The notes below the pieces were generated by a model, which saw nothing but the letters and a program-made list of their open reading frames with translations, was not told where the DNA came from and searched no databases. Below, in pieces: positions 1 through 12,638 of a DNA stretch of 64,000 nt. The DNA comes from Durusdinium trenchii (lineage: Eukaryota; Sar; Dinophyceae; Suessiales; Symbiodiniaceae): positions 1,184,950 through 1,248,949 of the forward strand of contig CAXAMN010003113.1 in the NCBI GenBank assembly GCA_963970005.1, given 5' to 3'. A program made the translations under genes and the position numbers. Position 1 is the first letter of the stretch, and every line of letters starts with the position of its first letter.

Positions 1-384
1 GCGCCAGATCCTCCTCAGTGGGAATTGGCACCTGAGCTGAGTCATTTTGGAGGACCCTCGGAAATCAGAATGTTCATGCATGTTCACAGAACCCAATGAA
101 ATATAGCTTATGACTACAATGGGCAGCATCTGCCAGAAGCTGGTCACTCAAAACCTCCAGCCGTTCACTCCCGAGCCCCGAATCGACCCGGGTCCGAGCC
201 CGACCCTCCGACCAGGGCCCCCACCACCGACCGGGAGAGTTCTTGCGACGGACTGCCCAATCCGAGGCCGGGCTCTGAGTTGGGCGCCGCCTGAAAGTCG
301 ATGGTGGTCGCGTCTAACTGCTCTTCCCAAGAGTACATGAGCTGTGCTCAAAACGTGTGGCATCTGCCTATGTCGTAAGACTTT

Positions 385-1120
385 CCTTACGCAGCAGCTT
401 ACGCCTGGCTTACGCCACCACAATGGCAGCTTACGCGCACACTTTGCACACAAAGGGGCTTACGCAACACTTACGCGAACACAATCTTGCACCCGGCCAC
501 AGCGCCAGCTTTCGCGCCATCTGTTTTCCAAGCAAAGCACAGCACACAACAGGTTTGTTACGTCCGCGGGTGTAGGGCAGTGAGAAGCCAGGATTTCGTA
601 GATGGTCTGGACAATGCGTTGCCTTTGGCGCCATTGCGAGTCAGAAAAAGCCTGCTTTTTAGGAGGCATCGTGGGCCACCGTCTAAAAGAGAGGGGGGCT
701 TACGCGCAGCTTACGCGAAGCTTACGCGCGCCTTACGCGTATTACCGACACCAAAACCGATAACTGCATGGTGACATAGTGTGTCTGACAACTGCTGGTA
801 GACTTTATGGCTACGGGAGTTGTTTGTATGGCTATAGGAGCAATGTTTGCATGTGTCGACCCACAAAATCTCTGTCCTGATGCCTATGTCCTGTATATAA
901 ATGACTACAGGAACCCCAAGAACCCTTCTTTCTGTGGAGCCAATCACCTTCGACCATACCAATTGCCAAGAAAAAGATCCAATGCAAGGCTTCATCAACA
1001 AAGGTCTCCTATAATTTCCAAACATTTCAAGAATACATGTGATATGGTATGTTAAATTTCGACTTGCTTACGCGGCTTACGCAAGCTTCATCTCACAAAA
1101 AACGCTTACGCAACCTTACG
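385..1120. repeat. Dispersed CTTACGC (GCGTAAG on minus) motif cluster
   Basis: About 14 copies of CTTACGC occur in three groups (about 385-478, 708-740 and 1066-1117) and are almost absent from the surrounding sequence. They are separated by short unrelated spacers, so this is not a simple tandem array. On the minus strand each copy reads GCGTAAG, which contains GTAAG, the core of a 5' splice site. No gene was recognised around it. The rest of 1-2163 shows no convincing coding exon. Confidence 0.6.
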
Positions 1121-2163
1121 CACATCAGAGTTTTGCTTACACGAAGGATTCATATGACAAGCCCACTACTAAACATGAACAGGGAGGTTCTTAGCGCGGC
1201 TCACATATGGTCTGTTTGGAGGTGGCGCAGAAAGCGGTCATTTGAGGATTTGAGATGATTTGGGTCAACATGGCGAGAAAAGCAAAGGTTCCCACCTGGG
1301 AATGTTCTCATGTTTCACCCCGCATCCGAGCATACCAAATCCGTGGACATTGGTGACCTTGGTGTGGTCTCAGGGTGGTGGTACATGGGTTTTCTTGAAA
1401 CAGTCTTACCACCGCGTGTAACGTGTCTTCCTGGAAGAAGTGTCACACTCCAACCTCAGGGTCACCCACTGTCTTCCTTGGACATCTGAAAGGTGTCTCG
1501 GCTACGCCAACGGCCATGCGTTTCTTTTTGGCCAACCTACGGTACAAGTATTATATGATCAATTAAGCTACAGGATTTTGCCCCGAACACCTTTCAGTCT
1601 CGCTCCTTCCGTCTACACAAAGTTTGGCCTACGAATCTGCATGGAGTGTCACTTTATTCCCCGCATCGCAGCAACCACGATCTCGGTTTTTCTCGCACGA
1701 AGGTTATGGACTTAGTATATATACCTAGTACAGTATATCGGTTTCTCAAGAACTTCAAGATCCTCAACCGATCTCCACAGCCTACTGTATCACCCAAGCA
1801 CCCCGGTCAGCCTCGGATGGAGCGGCGGCACGTTGGATGGACCTGGCAAGGTCGCCGCTGTCAGAAGTGGGTTCAATTGGGATGGGAGCCGTACCCCGAG
1901 CGGTGAATTGGGAGGTCAAAGGCGTGAATTCTGCAGATCCAAGCGCAACAAATAGAAGGTGCAATTGAAGTTGTTTAGAAGGTGTCTTAATCATGTTCTA
2001 TTCAGACATATCCTGCACATTGCTGGACATTATATAACTTATAACATGAGAAAAAAAAAACAAGTTGCTCGCTTGCTTCTCCATTTGTCACAAGTGGCAC
2101 CTCGCAGCTTCGCGACGTATCGTCCACGAAGACTCAGAGGTCGTGAAACGCACATAATGTTGA

Positions 2164-4812
2164 TCACAGTTCCGAGAAGTGCTGCTGGACTTCTGCAAGT
2201 TCCCTTTGCATTTTCACCACCAAATGCTCTGACTTTGTTACAATTTTGCTTTGCTGCTCATACAGTGACTTCAAGAATTTCTGGCAGGAGAACTTCCACA
2301 TCTGCTCACCATCAATGGGTTTTTCCTGCCTGGGCATCTCCTTCAGCTTTTGGGCATCCCCGTGGCAAACAAACCACAAAACATCCGCCAACTGCAGGAC
2401 ATTGGTGTCCAAGGTCTCTGTGCCCATGGCTTCTTCATACAAAGCAGTGGGGAACTGCAAGCGAAGTTGAGCTGAAAACGGATGAGTCGCCCCTGGCGAC
2501 TCATTGCCCTTCACAACCACATTTTCAAGAGTGAAGACAGAAAGACAAGGGCCATAGTACAAGCTGTGATGCCATGCTTGGAAGCTGGTCAGTGCCAAAT
2601 ACATTCGATGATCATTGCGAAGGTCTCCGGATTTTTCAATCAAAGCTTGCAGCGTGTCAGCTGCCACCTGGATCATGGTGTCAAAATGAATTGCAGCATG
2701 ACCGGGTCCAAAAATGAAGGCCGTAGAGTATAGTAGTGTAGTATAGTGTAGTGATGTAGTGTCAAAACAACAGCTTTAAAAGTTGTTGACAAACAGGTAT
2801 CCTGAATCCTGACGATTGAAATGCAATTGTGCATCTCACATCACCAAAAAAATATAAACAACGCCCAGAATAGACCTCTAGACAAACCCTCACCTCGTAG
2901 ATCAGTCCAATGACCTTGCGTTCCTTCAAGGGTTTCTCACGGTCATCCACCACGGAACCCAAGATCTTCACGTATCCCGGGAAGTTGCTTTCAGTCCACT
3001 TCACCACGCTGGGAAGTGTCGTCACCGCAGAGCGTGGTTCGGCCAACTCCAAAAAGTCCACCTTGGCTGAGTCTGGAAGTCCCGGGAAATGACAAGAAGT
3101 ACTGCTTGGAGCGACAAATGTTTGAAAGCATGCCATCCTTCAAACCATCATGTTAAGGTAAATTCATCAATAACCAAAGTACAAGCTACCAAAGCCACCT
3201 ATCCAAGGGATGTTCCTTTTTCCGAGGCCATTGCCTAACAGGTTAAGGATGGTTAAGGTATACATGGTGCATCCACCGAGTACGATCAACACCACGCCAA
3301 CTACCAGGGGTCCAGGGGGCAATGAGGCGGGGCAAGCAGTCAGCTCGCACCAGCCTTTAGGGACCCCCTTCGAGTGCCAGCCTTTGGGGACTCGAAGGTC
3401 ATGAAAAAATGGACCTCCATGGAGCTACAGTAATTACACAATAGAAATCATGCAAGTACAAGTATGATAAGCCCTCACCTGCACGACCCAGCGTGGATTT
3501 TGGACAGCTCATTCTCGCCTCGAATGTGCAGGCTCCCTACTAAATCAATCACTGGTGGGCGGTGGGCACCTTGTGATCCAAAGCCACTTATTGCAGGTCA
3601 GGCCACTTCGGGAATCTGTTGCCGCACTTCCTCTGCAAAAGGTGTTGCCCTGAAGAGCTTGTCGCCGTTCACAAAGGTCTGCCGAACCACATCCTCGATG
3701 ACAAACTCGCTGCGATGGCATTGGACAGCGCTCTCCGCCAGGTCAAGCTGCTCTTGCGGAATTTCGTTCGCTTTGTCCGCCTCTGGTGACAAAACCCGCC
3801 AGGATTTGTGACTTCCTGAGGTAATGTTGACTCTTGATTAATCAACCCCCCTCAACAACCAAGGCCTCTAGAATAATATACTAGAAAACTATAATCAATT
3901 GATCAAAACAATTAGAATCATTACTTAGCTATCTCTGGCAATATTAAAAATGAAGGGAGTAAAGAAACCTAACTTTGAAGAAATCTGGTGAATATTAAAC
4001 TGAAAAGGAACCAATGAAACCTCAGATTGAAGACATCTGGAATATAAAAACAAAGTGCGTACAAACTGTTGGAAGTGTTTGGAAAGCTTAAAGGTTCCAG
4101 AGCTTAGGATAAGTAAAGGAATAGAAGGTGAGTACAGCAGATCAATTAGAAAAAATATGTTCTTTTACAGCTGCACACCAAAAGGGAGCATATTAATCTA
4201 TAACTATAGCAAACAAAATATCCGACAACTACCCCTCCAAGAAAAAAATAAGCTTTCCTCTGGTGGCCTTTATTTATCTGTGCAGGAAAATATTAATTTG
4301 TGCAGGGATATAAAAAGAAACATTATTCCATGGGTGTATATTCATCAAAGATCAACATGATTTGGACGTTTGGAGAGTCCTAGCTTCAGGCCCGACCAGG
4401 TGGCCGCAGTTTGGAGACGTTTGGAGATTCCCAATCTGAGGTGGCACACTGGTGTTTGCAGCCTTTGGGTGCCTTTAGTGGGCACCCTGGACCTCACGCA
4501 AAACGCTAGATCGAACCGTAATCAGCTGGGCGGCTGCCTTACATGGCGGGTGTACACTCGGGGCGGCACCGGCACATCCATTCCAAAATGCATCTTCCCT
4601 ATAGGGTCTTTGAATGCTGACTTTGCTGCTAGTAGCTTCTTGTTCCTACTAGCGACGGCCTCCAGCCTCCAACCTACTTGTGATGGCCTCCACCAAATAG
4701 CGTCTTTGCTGGCTACACAACTGCACCGGACCTCCAGCAGCTGCAGTGCTTGCCGCAGCTTGGCGCGCTGCTCCAGCGTCAGATCGGCCAAAAGCTCATC
4801 AAGCTCGCTCAT
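2164..4812 (-). CDS. Uncharacterised four-exon protein, 308 aa
   Basis: I do not recognise the family. Exons 4812-4732, 3780-3607, 3061-2894 and 2667-2164 join in phase 0 throughout with GT-AG introns and give an ORF of 308 codons plus TGA. The ATG at 4812 was chosen because the first 27 codons (MSELDELLADLTLEQRAKLR onward) form an acidic/leucine-rich helix and run into a GTCCGG donor. The fourth exon holds more than half of the protein, is soluble in composition, and ends in a likely coiled coil (residues about 270-308). No signal peptide, membrane segment or known motif was seen. Complete gene structure and protein-like composition make it a real gene; its role is unknown. Confidence 0.6.
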
Positions 4813-5398
4813 CGTCGTGTCGCTCACGTCGATGAGCGGAGCGCTCTGACTTGGATCTCTTGAGCCGCTGGAGCGAATCGCGAAGGTCGGAGCGGTGTTC
4901 GGTCTCAAAAATCATGACTGTTAAGTCTCTTCCAAAAGGGGTGCCTCTCCGGTGGCTCTAAGACACGCCGTCCGCCTCGTCCGGCGAATGGAGGCCAAGG
5001 ACTGAGCCTGCGCCTAGCACAAAACCATCGAGCCGCCGGCGTCCGACCCGAACTAACCTTCAAGAAACCCCAAAGACTGCCACTCCAAACACCAATCTGT
5101 TGCTGCAAAAGCGTGGTGTCCGGACAGTGAGTCCTTGCTGTGAAAAGTGGGAGCACTGCTTGCATATGCTCCGACATCTCACCTGCAGGCTGTACATGTT
5201 GGGTCTCCCTATCCCAGTTTTGATGGTTAAAGGGGCGGAGATATTATCCATTTGGTGTGCAGGATTTTTCCCCCAGGTCGCCGATGCCTTCAGCTCTTCC
5301 AGAATGGGACCTGAAACTGGTTGCGTCCCACGACCGTCGAAAGAAAGGAGACTGAATTGCACTGAACCACTCTCTGAACGCTGGGAAAGGCCGGGAAC

Positions 5399-5560
5399 CT
5401 GAATGAAACCCAAATGGAACATCTTCGTATATACATACTATATGATACTCCTTCATGTTCAAAATGGCTCTCTTTGTTCCGAATGGATGGGGTCCGAAGT
5501 TCACCATGAATCCGATGCAAACTTCACGATCGAAGGTCATCAGATTAGTTCGCAAGGTAT
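5399..5560 (-). CDS. Isolated coding exon, unknown gene
   Basis: On the minus strand an open stretch of about 50 codons with natural composition (contains MTFDREVCIGFMVNFGPHPF) runs into a GTTCCC donor just below 5399. The acceptor is not certain. It lies just upstream of the 308-aa gene and could belong to another gene ending nearby. I see no family match. Confidence 0.3.
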
Positions 5561-5829
5561 GGCCGATGGCCTTATGGCAAGCCATAGGTGCCTATCATAA
5601 AACCAAACTCAAAAGTTGAAGTTCAAACTCAAAAGATCTCAAAACGGTGTTTCTATGAAAAAAGCCTTTGAGCGCAGGGTTCCGCAAAGTCTCCAGCTTG
5701 GTTCCAAACCTTCCTCTGCCATGGGCACTCAACGGCCCCCACGGTTGCATGCTACCTGAGAATGACCCCCAGCAATCCTGACTTCTAACCCTAGGTTGAT
5801 TTGGAACCTGCTGCCAACAGGACACAAAT

Positions 5830-7086
5830 CACTCTTTTATCCCAACAACGGCGTCCATGCCGATTGTGAAAAAAAACACTAGACCTGGTGCTGTTGGATA
5901 CCCTGACAGTCTGGCTGCTTCCTCAGGTGCCCGATCTAGAACGTTATGTTTTGAATGCTCTGCTTTCCATGAGATGGTGTGAGCCAAGCTTGCTGGAACC
6001 TGACCTGCAGCGGCAAGCATTCCTATTGGCCGGAAGTATAGGCTAAACAGTCTATCACCAAGCCCAATATTTCTTTCTGGGTTACCTGAGCCAGCTGCCC
6101 TGTCTATATTGATGAAACATGACGTTTGCTTCTAGTGTGCAGGTCGAATGAAACATGCACAGTCTCTCGCATATGATTCTCTTGATTCCAGTGAGTGGTA
6201 GGTTGGTGGGTGGCCTTCAGCACTGCCATAGTGTCATAGATACGTATCTTGCACCAAAACCACATCCTCGCAAGGTCCTTGTGAAGCTTGGAGCTGCTAC
6301 CCAAGGAGAGAACATGGCTAGAATCCTGATGTTCAAGACAAGGGCACCCAGGAGTTTCCAAACAATCCTTCCCATCCCTCCCCACTGAACACGTTAAAAC
6401 ACGTTAACACCCCCTATGGCCGTACGAAGTTTGCAGGTCAGGGGAGGGCATAAGCCAGCCAGGTGTAAGCTTTTTGCCCGAGAGCTTTCATGTGGATAGA
6501 ACCATTTGAGAGTGTGCTGTAACACCCATTTATGTTTTTTTTGTTAATTCTAGTGTGAGCGACAGGGGTATTCGGGTCCAATTGCCCATCTCCTTCCACG
6601 CAACCAAGCTCCAGCTACATCCAACCGAAACTGAGAACTGTTGGGTCAATCACTATATAACTATATAACTATAAATATATATATACTGTTATATGTATAT
6701 AATTAACATGACTATATATATATATATATCTTGCAATATGTATCCACGATGAATCATAATTAGGTATATATTTTGGGGAGGTCTGGTTCAGGGAGTTCAA
6801 TCCAAAATGGGTCGTCTATTCATTCAGCAAATTCGCACCCTACATCTTTTTTGGCCTCGCAGCGCGCTGCGCTCGCTACTCGTGGCGTGTGGCCGCAACT
6901 CCTGGTGCCGCTACTCGCGGGCTCACTTGGTTTGGGTTCATAATCATTGAGCGCATTTAATGATCTCATCAAAAGCATTTCGACGCCTCTGGCACCCCGT
7001 GAATCGATGTTTAAAACCTGTTAAAACCATCTTTACAACAACCAACGCTATAAATCTAGGATAATCTAGGTATATACAGCTATTAA
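5830..7086. other. Gene-poor, AT-rich stretch
   Basis: No convincing exon on either strand. It contains a TA/ATAT-rich tract (about 6652-6735). Short ORFs here have no splice context or family similarity. Confidence 0.4.
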
Positions 7087-7817
7087 TTAACGATGTGTTT
7101 TCCTTACTGTCTCGGCCTGGTCCCAATGATGCTCCTCCCAGATCCGAAGCGGAGAACAAATCGGGCGCGGGGCGAAGTGGAGAGGCGGCTCCTGTCGAAG
7201 CTGCTGATTCTGGAACTTGAGCTTCTCCATGGCCTCTTCAGGGGCACTGCCGACCTTGTGAGGTTGATCCAAAACTAAAATACGGGAATTAGAATAACAA
7301 TATATAATATATACTACTACTAACAAGTGCATCGCTACTAGGCTACTAGTAACAAGGGCATTACTACTAGTAACAAGAAGCTACTAGTAGCTATTTGCTA
7401 GACAGCTTTCTCACAGAATCGAGCCAAAGCAGTCGAGGTCTTTCCTCACTGCATGCATGATCTTTTGATGGGATATCCACTGGTGGGTCACATAAATTTA
7501 TACAACGAATCAAAACATGCACATGTCTCATCCAATACTTAACAGGTTTTCACCTGAAGAATGGCCCCTGGTGCAGTACTTACATGCATGTATATACCCC
7601 GTGGAAGACGATCCCAATCGATCCCATGGACCCTGTATATCCCACGAACCGTGCAGCTCGAGCAAAGCAGCTTGACCATCGGGGTGCTATCGACCCGGGT
7701 CCGATGGTCCGTCCACACCCCGGCGGGATGGGAGTCGCCGGCCTCGCGGAGCTCGTGTAAGCCCTCAGGTCGAGAAAAGAAGGAACGCGAAGCGGCATGG
7801 ACATCCAAGAATGACAT
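7087..7817 (-). CDS. Two-exon hypothetical protein
   Basis: Exon 1 is 7817-7554 (88 codons from ATG MSFLDVHAAS), ending at a clear CAG|GTGAAA donor in phase 0. Exon 2 starts after a TTTTAG acceptor at about 7277. In phase 0 exon 2 reads a short Ser/Arg-rich tail ending in TAA at 7104. The most protein-like frame of that exon (E/K/Q-rich, contains EEAMEKLKFQNQQLRQE) is one base out of phase, so the true junction is unresolved. No domain recognised. The gene lies 366 bp downstream of the acetyltransferase gene. Confidence 0.4.
7309..7392. repeat. CTACTAGTAACAAG-type dispersed repeat, copy 1
   Basis: A short array of ACTACTAG / AACAAG words. The 20-mer ACAAGTGCATCGCTACTAGG is identical in the copy near 45.08 kb, and a diverged copy lies near 24.43 kb, so this is one repeat family at three sites. 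Confidence 0.65.
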
Positions 7818-8182
7818 GTCACAACTTGCGCATCATCTCACAGAGAAATTCCACATGAATTCAGGTATTGATGCTATATATTGGTTGTTCTTCTTGAACA
7901 TATCGTATCCAATGCATCACATGCTCTTCTGCGCCTTGGTGGAGAGGCACTCTCCGGATAGTTTAAGTCATTCCTGATCGGACTATCATTTTCATTCATT
8001 TTCAGGCTCGCTCACCAAGTGGATCCAAGTCGGCTCGCGGGTCACACCAAGAGAGCAGGAGTACATTACACTATATTACACTCAATGAGTCAATATTCAA
8101 TAATGCTTCCTTGTGCAAGAATCCAAAACATGTCTTTTGCATGACTTGCCCGATCTTGCTAAGAGGGCAGACAAAGATAGCA

Positions 8183-8908
8183 TCATCGGAAAATGGCTAC
8201 CTCCTTCAGTGAAGATCCCAGGTCCTCCAGCACCTTCTTGGGTGCAGAGCCTGAGCCTGGGCCTTCTGTGGCCGCCCCCAGCTGGAGGGGGCACATCACC
8301 AACGGCACCTGAAGGTCATCCTCTGAGTCACCATCTTGCTCTGGAGCCTCTTCGAAGCCCACGGCCTTGTAGAATGAAACAAGCTCTCTCTTTGAAAACA
8401 ACGTCACCTTGTCCACCTTCTGTTCTGAACAGCGCTGACATACATGTTGTACTAGTCGACGCCCATGGCCTTTGCCTCGTTCCTGAGGAGTAATGGCGAT
8501 GTAGCGCAAAGACATGGCACCATGAAGCACGCCATAGACCACAAAGCCAATCAGCAGGTCTGCAGCATCCACGAGGGCGGTGGCCGTCCAAATTCCTCCG
8601 TCCACGATCTCCAGTGCATCTTCTCGGAACTCCTGCTCCCCCAAGCTGCGGATCTGCCCACAAATGTGGGAGATGGAGATCTCCTCCTGGGAGATGGACA
8701 CCAAGCGCAAGGGTTCTCGAAACTCCGTTGCACTCAGGCTCCGCATGTCACACGGCCTCATCTCGGCCGGTGAAGAAACGGCGGGTGCGGTCTTGGCACA
8801 GTGGAGCTCCCGCTGGGCCCAGCGGGGCAGCGGTTGGCCAAGACGGGCCTCTTCCAACAAGGGCTGTGGCCAACTGGAAGCGATGGCCGGTAGATCATGG
8901 CCAGACAT
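8183..8908 (-). CDS. GNAT-family N-acetyltransferase
   Basis: GNAT enzymes transfer an acetyl group from acetyl-CoA to an amine; the substrate cannot be told here. The uninterrupted ORF gives 241 aa from ATG at 8908 (MSGHDLPAIA); upstream in-frame codons exist, but an acceptor-like CTTTAGCAG sits just before them. Motif B/A is clear at residues about 135-157 (LRYIAITPQERGKGHGRRLV), including the Q-x-x-G-x-G acetyl-CoA pyrophosphate loop QERGKG, followed by the typical FYKAVGFEE at residues about 179-187. The N-terminal 60 residues are unlike the fold and may be a targeting or linker region; the C-terminal 40 residues are low-complexity. An intronless gene amid intron-rich ones raises the possibility of a retrogene. 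TGA at 8183. Confidence 0.75.
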   Translation of the reverse strand: MSGHDLPAIASSWPQPLLEEARLGQPLPRWAQRELHCAKTAPAVSSPAEMRPCDMRSLSATEFREPLRLVSISQEEISISHICGQIRSLGEQEFREDALEIVDGGIWTATALVDAADLLIGFVVYGVLHGAMSLRYIAITPQERGKGHGRRLVQHVCQRCSEQKVDKVTLFSKRELVSFYKAVGFEEAPEQDGDSEDDLQVPLVMCPLQLGAATEGPGSGSAPKKVLEDLGSSLKEVAIFR

Positions 8909-10336
8909 GTGCCAGGCTGATGTTCTGACTTGCCAATCTGCTAAAGAACTAAGATATATCATTACAAAGCAGCCTAGTCTAAAGTCAAGGCATGACTTCC
9001 GTCGGCACATGCAAAGCCAGTCACTGTCGTGAAACTTGAGACTAACACTGTACTATGACTCTGCTTTAACATGCGCTGGCTGCGAGCCGCTGCTTATGGT
9101 GTCGCTCATTATAAATCAAAGGCACACTTGCAAGCAACTAACATAAGTGCAAGGCATCAATCCTTTAGCTGGTCGTCTGATCGCACAAAACAGGCTCACA
9201 CCAGGAGCCCAGCATCCTCCCCGTCGGCACCTGCAACGAGGGCCGAGTCGCTCTGGTGCAGCAAAATGACGCGTTACAAGCCACCTGGCCCTCGCACCAC
9301 CCAACGTCCAAACAAGACCAATGCTCAGAACTTTTCCTGCACTTGCTGTGACTAGCTGGCAGGTGTGGCATCAGCATGGGCTGTTTATCATTCATGGATA
9401 CTGGGGGACTTCAATCATGCTCTGTCGAACATCTTGGGCGATTCTTCCAAGCACAAAACAGCATGGCAACCAAACGTGTCTCATCAAGAGACAAAGTGAC
9501 TGTGGACAAAGACGTGAAATGCTCTGTGGGGCGAAGTAGCTCCAAAATGTTATGACTCTACTGTTCTCTAAGTGATCCCACTACCGTCCACAAAGGTAAA
9601 GTCATCATAAATGAAACGTATATAATCATATACAAATGGAAGTTAATGAGAACCCCTGCAGCAGGAAACACCCCCAGTTGAAACAATCCCACATATATAA
9701 ATGATATGATGTACGATGAATGCTGTTTTAACACAATCTGTATAAGTCATAATCTGAGGGCAATGTCATAGTCCTCAAATGTCGCCAGCAAATTCCAGCA
9801 ACACCCACCCAAACTTGGGTTGTTGGCTCGTTCCTGCCTCCGGATGCCACTAGAAACATCTAGAAACTAGAAACATTGGAAGTCAGCAACATCGGCCGAA
9901 AAAGAGCCGAGCGGTCCAAGACATGCATCGGTCCAAGAGGTCGGTATATGGACCCCCAATGCTTCTGGGACACAAGGTGGACAACTCCAAGCAGAACAGG
10001 ATCGAAAGGCACGGCACCCAGAGGACGGCACCTCTCTGATGCAGTCTCGCTTGCAAACCGCTGTTCAGGTCCTCCACGCACCACACACGGAACCCTTCAT
10101 GGGAGATAGAACATGTCAAAACAAATGAAGATTCTACATGAGGTGATGCGAAATGGTAGATCAAATGCCAGGAAACCAAATACTCATGTGAACAATGAAC
10201 AATGTCACACCTCTCTGGCTCAACGCGCATAGAGTATATTCACAGCTAGTATAAAAGACAATTAATATTCAATTACAATAATTTATGTAAAAGCACATGT
10301 GTGGCAGTGTCCAAAAGCTGGAAACCACAGCATCCA

Positions 10337-11170
10337 TCAAGTAGACACACCCAAACCTACAAGCCTGGGTTCCTTTGGGCAAGGAGGATTTGCCGGCCCC
10401 TCCACATGCCAAAAGTATTCATCAGGCACTGAAAAGCGGTCCATGAGCCGCTGACACTCACTTCGAAGCAGCGACACCTCCGAAGCAATGGCATCTCTTT
10501 TGCAGGTGTGAGGGCCCCTGCATCTGCATGTGTGCTGGTTTTTCTTCTGATCTACTTTTGTGATCATGCATTCATCACGTATTGCGTTAGGAAGTGTTTT
10601 CTGGCTTTGGTGGAACCAGGCAGGTGTCGAACACCATTCGAATACCAAGGACTGCTTCAAATCCGCCTCCAAGACCTTAAGGAATCTCAGTCAGTCGGCA
10701 GGCATTCTGCAAGCACACCAACATGACAACCGTGGCAAAACTTCTACCCTGCTTCTGGTGCCATGTGCGGGAGAGGCTCTGAAACTCGCAGCTTTCTTCC
10801 GGAATCCCCCCTGTAGGTCCCATAGGTGTGCCTTTTCTGTCCACAAAAGATTCGAATGAATTGAACTTGGGACTGTTTCTAGAATTCCCGGGACTATTTA
10901 TCATATGTAAGCACTGAGAGTGTCTAAAAGCTATACTATTATATACTATGTACAATATATTTCTCATGACAAGTCTCCAAGCATAGTCTCTCAGCCCTCG
11001 AACGGTCTGTGGCGTGCAGCATCGCGCAGCTCTCTTTTGGCCCACTCTGCTTCTGTGTCCAGGACTTCGTGAGACATGCGACATCCACAGGGCCTGAAAC
11101 TGGATCTGATGTGACGGGGCATGTTTTTAAGTACTCAATCGGACACATTCTTTCGTTCAAGATGATTACA
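10337..11170 (-). CDS. Candidate multi-exon gene, C-terminal exons
   Basis: Three minus-strand stretches look coding: about 11,100-10,960; about 10,870-10,690; and a terminal stretch of about 55 codons ending in a stop at 10337 (contains DAIASEVSLLRSECQRLMDR, helical). Splice joins between them could not be made to agree in phase, so the model is provisional. No family recognised. The region 9010-10,336 just downstream holds no gene that I can support. Confidence 0.3.
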
Positions 11171-11754
11171 GTAACCAAAAAACAGTGGTGATCGTGACGA
11201 CCGTTTCAGTCAAGCCGTTATATCAAACTTGCAAGTTCTGGGTTGGGGTATGCGAGACTAAGGCGCAAGACTTTGAACATTTATGGTTCTGCTTGATGCT
11301 TACAAGGCTGGCCATCCGAGGACGAATTGTTATAATTACATAGATATCCTGGATTAACATCTATATGCATTTCAGCCGGATTGATTTTGCATTTTGCATG
11401 TGATGTGTACACATGTGTACACATGCATATATTCGTATATATATATATATGCGTCATCTATCTAGAATCCAAATAAAAACTATCATTTGACCCCGCCATA
11501 TAGAATTTGACACTTTCGACTCCAGAGCCTCATCCTCGATGTGTCCGGATCTCCCGGTTGACCTGTCGGAAAAAAAAAGACTTCAGACCTGTGCATTCTG
11601 GGTGTGGAATCAACCATGTGCGAACTAGAGTCACATGAAGAGATCTGAGAGTTTAGCCTGTTGCTCACATGAAGTTGAATAGATCTTTCACCTGACATAT
11701 CCTGACATGTTGACGGGCACCGGTACACGGGCACCCCCCCCCCGGTCAGCGAGC

Positions 11755-12154
11755 CTGAAAGCCCTGCCCTACAGCCACCGATGCATCGCTTGCTTCGCTG
11801 GTCTGACTCGTGCCGCGGACCACACGGATCCAGTCGATGAGATGCTCCACCTGAGTCAGCACAGGAGCGGAGTTCCTCTGAGTCCATCACGACCACAAGG
11901 AAAAAGGAACATGGGCCCTGCTTTACATCACTAGTCAGCTAGTGAGTGAACCACAGTCCTCCCGCCCGCCCGCACGCATACATAACTTGCATGTCCAAAA
12001 GCAAGCGAAGTTGCCGATGCTCCGGATGAAAACATCACGTGAAAATTGCAAGGCAATGGTGCCTTCTCTGTTTGGGCGGCGCAGCAGCTGTTCACTGTCA
12101 TCGAAGATGGACAAATGCAACAGGCGCGTGATCATGGTCTCGAACACCTCTAAT
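11755..12154 (-). CDS. Two coding exons of an unknown gene
   Basis: Exon 12154-11991 (FETMITRLLHLSIFDDSEQL within it) lies between an AG acceptor and a GCAAGT donor. Exon 11877-11755 encodes exactly 41 codons (APVLTQVEHLIDWIRVVRG within it) and ends CAG|GCTCGC, a GC donor. Both have natural composition; the other frames are interrupted or biased. The direct join of the two creates a stop, so an alternative donor (AACTTC|GCTTGC) or a missing mini-exon is needed. Family not recognised. Confidence 0.4.
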
Positions 12155-12638
12155 CTCTTCCGGCACCCAAACACACAACCAAATGTTGGACAATATTGAG
12201 GGCACCGGACCTGTTTACCACAGCCCGCACATGCCACCTGGCATAAATGTGGATTGCACCTGTCGATCCTTGTGCGCTCACTGGATGCTGCATCTTCTCA
12301 CTCTAAAAACGATAGATTTGGCAACTGTGCCATCGTGTTCGAGTAGTATTTACGGTATGCACAACATGTTCCAAGGGAAGCCATATAATTATATATGCTC
12401 CCCCCCGGCATCCCGTGTAGCCTGCTTGGGCAAAAAAAAACATGCATGTCATCTTCTAAACTCTCCTGAGGTTTTTTTGGGAGGTGTGAAGCCGCGTCAT
12501 CCCAATCGCTTGGCATCGTCACTGGCATCCGCGTCTCATCAGGTTGAGGTGAGCCCGGCCAAGCTCCACCGATCCTGATGGAATGAAACATGGGAAGGCT
12601 GCCAGTCATCCTACCTTTTTCAGGAGACCCTCTGGCGG

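Noticed and set aside
11403..11424. TGTGTACACATGTGTACACA palindrome as a regulator site
   Set aside because: A perfect 20-bp palindrome, but made of GTAC/ACAT words in an AT-rich tract next to a TA run; chance or microsatellite origin is more likely.
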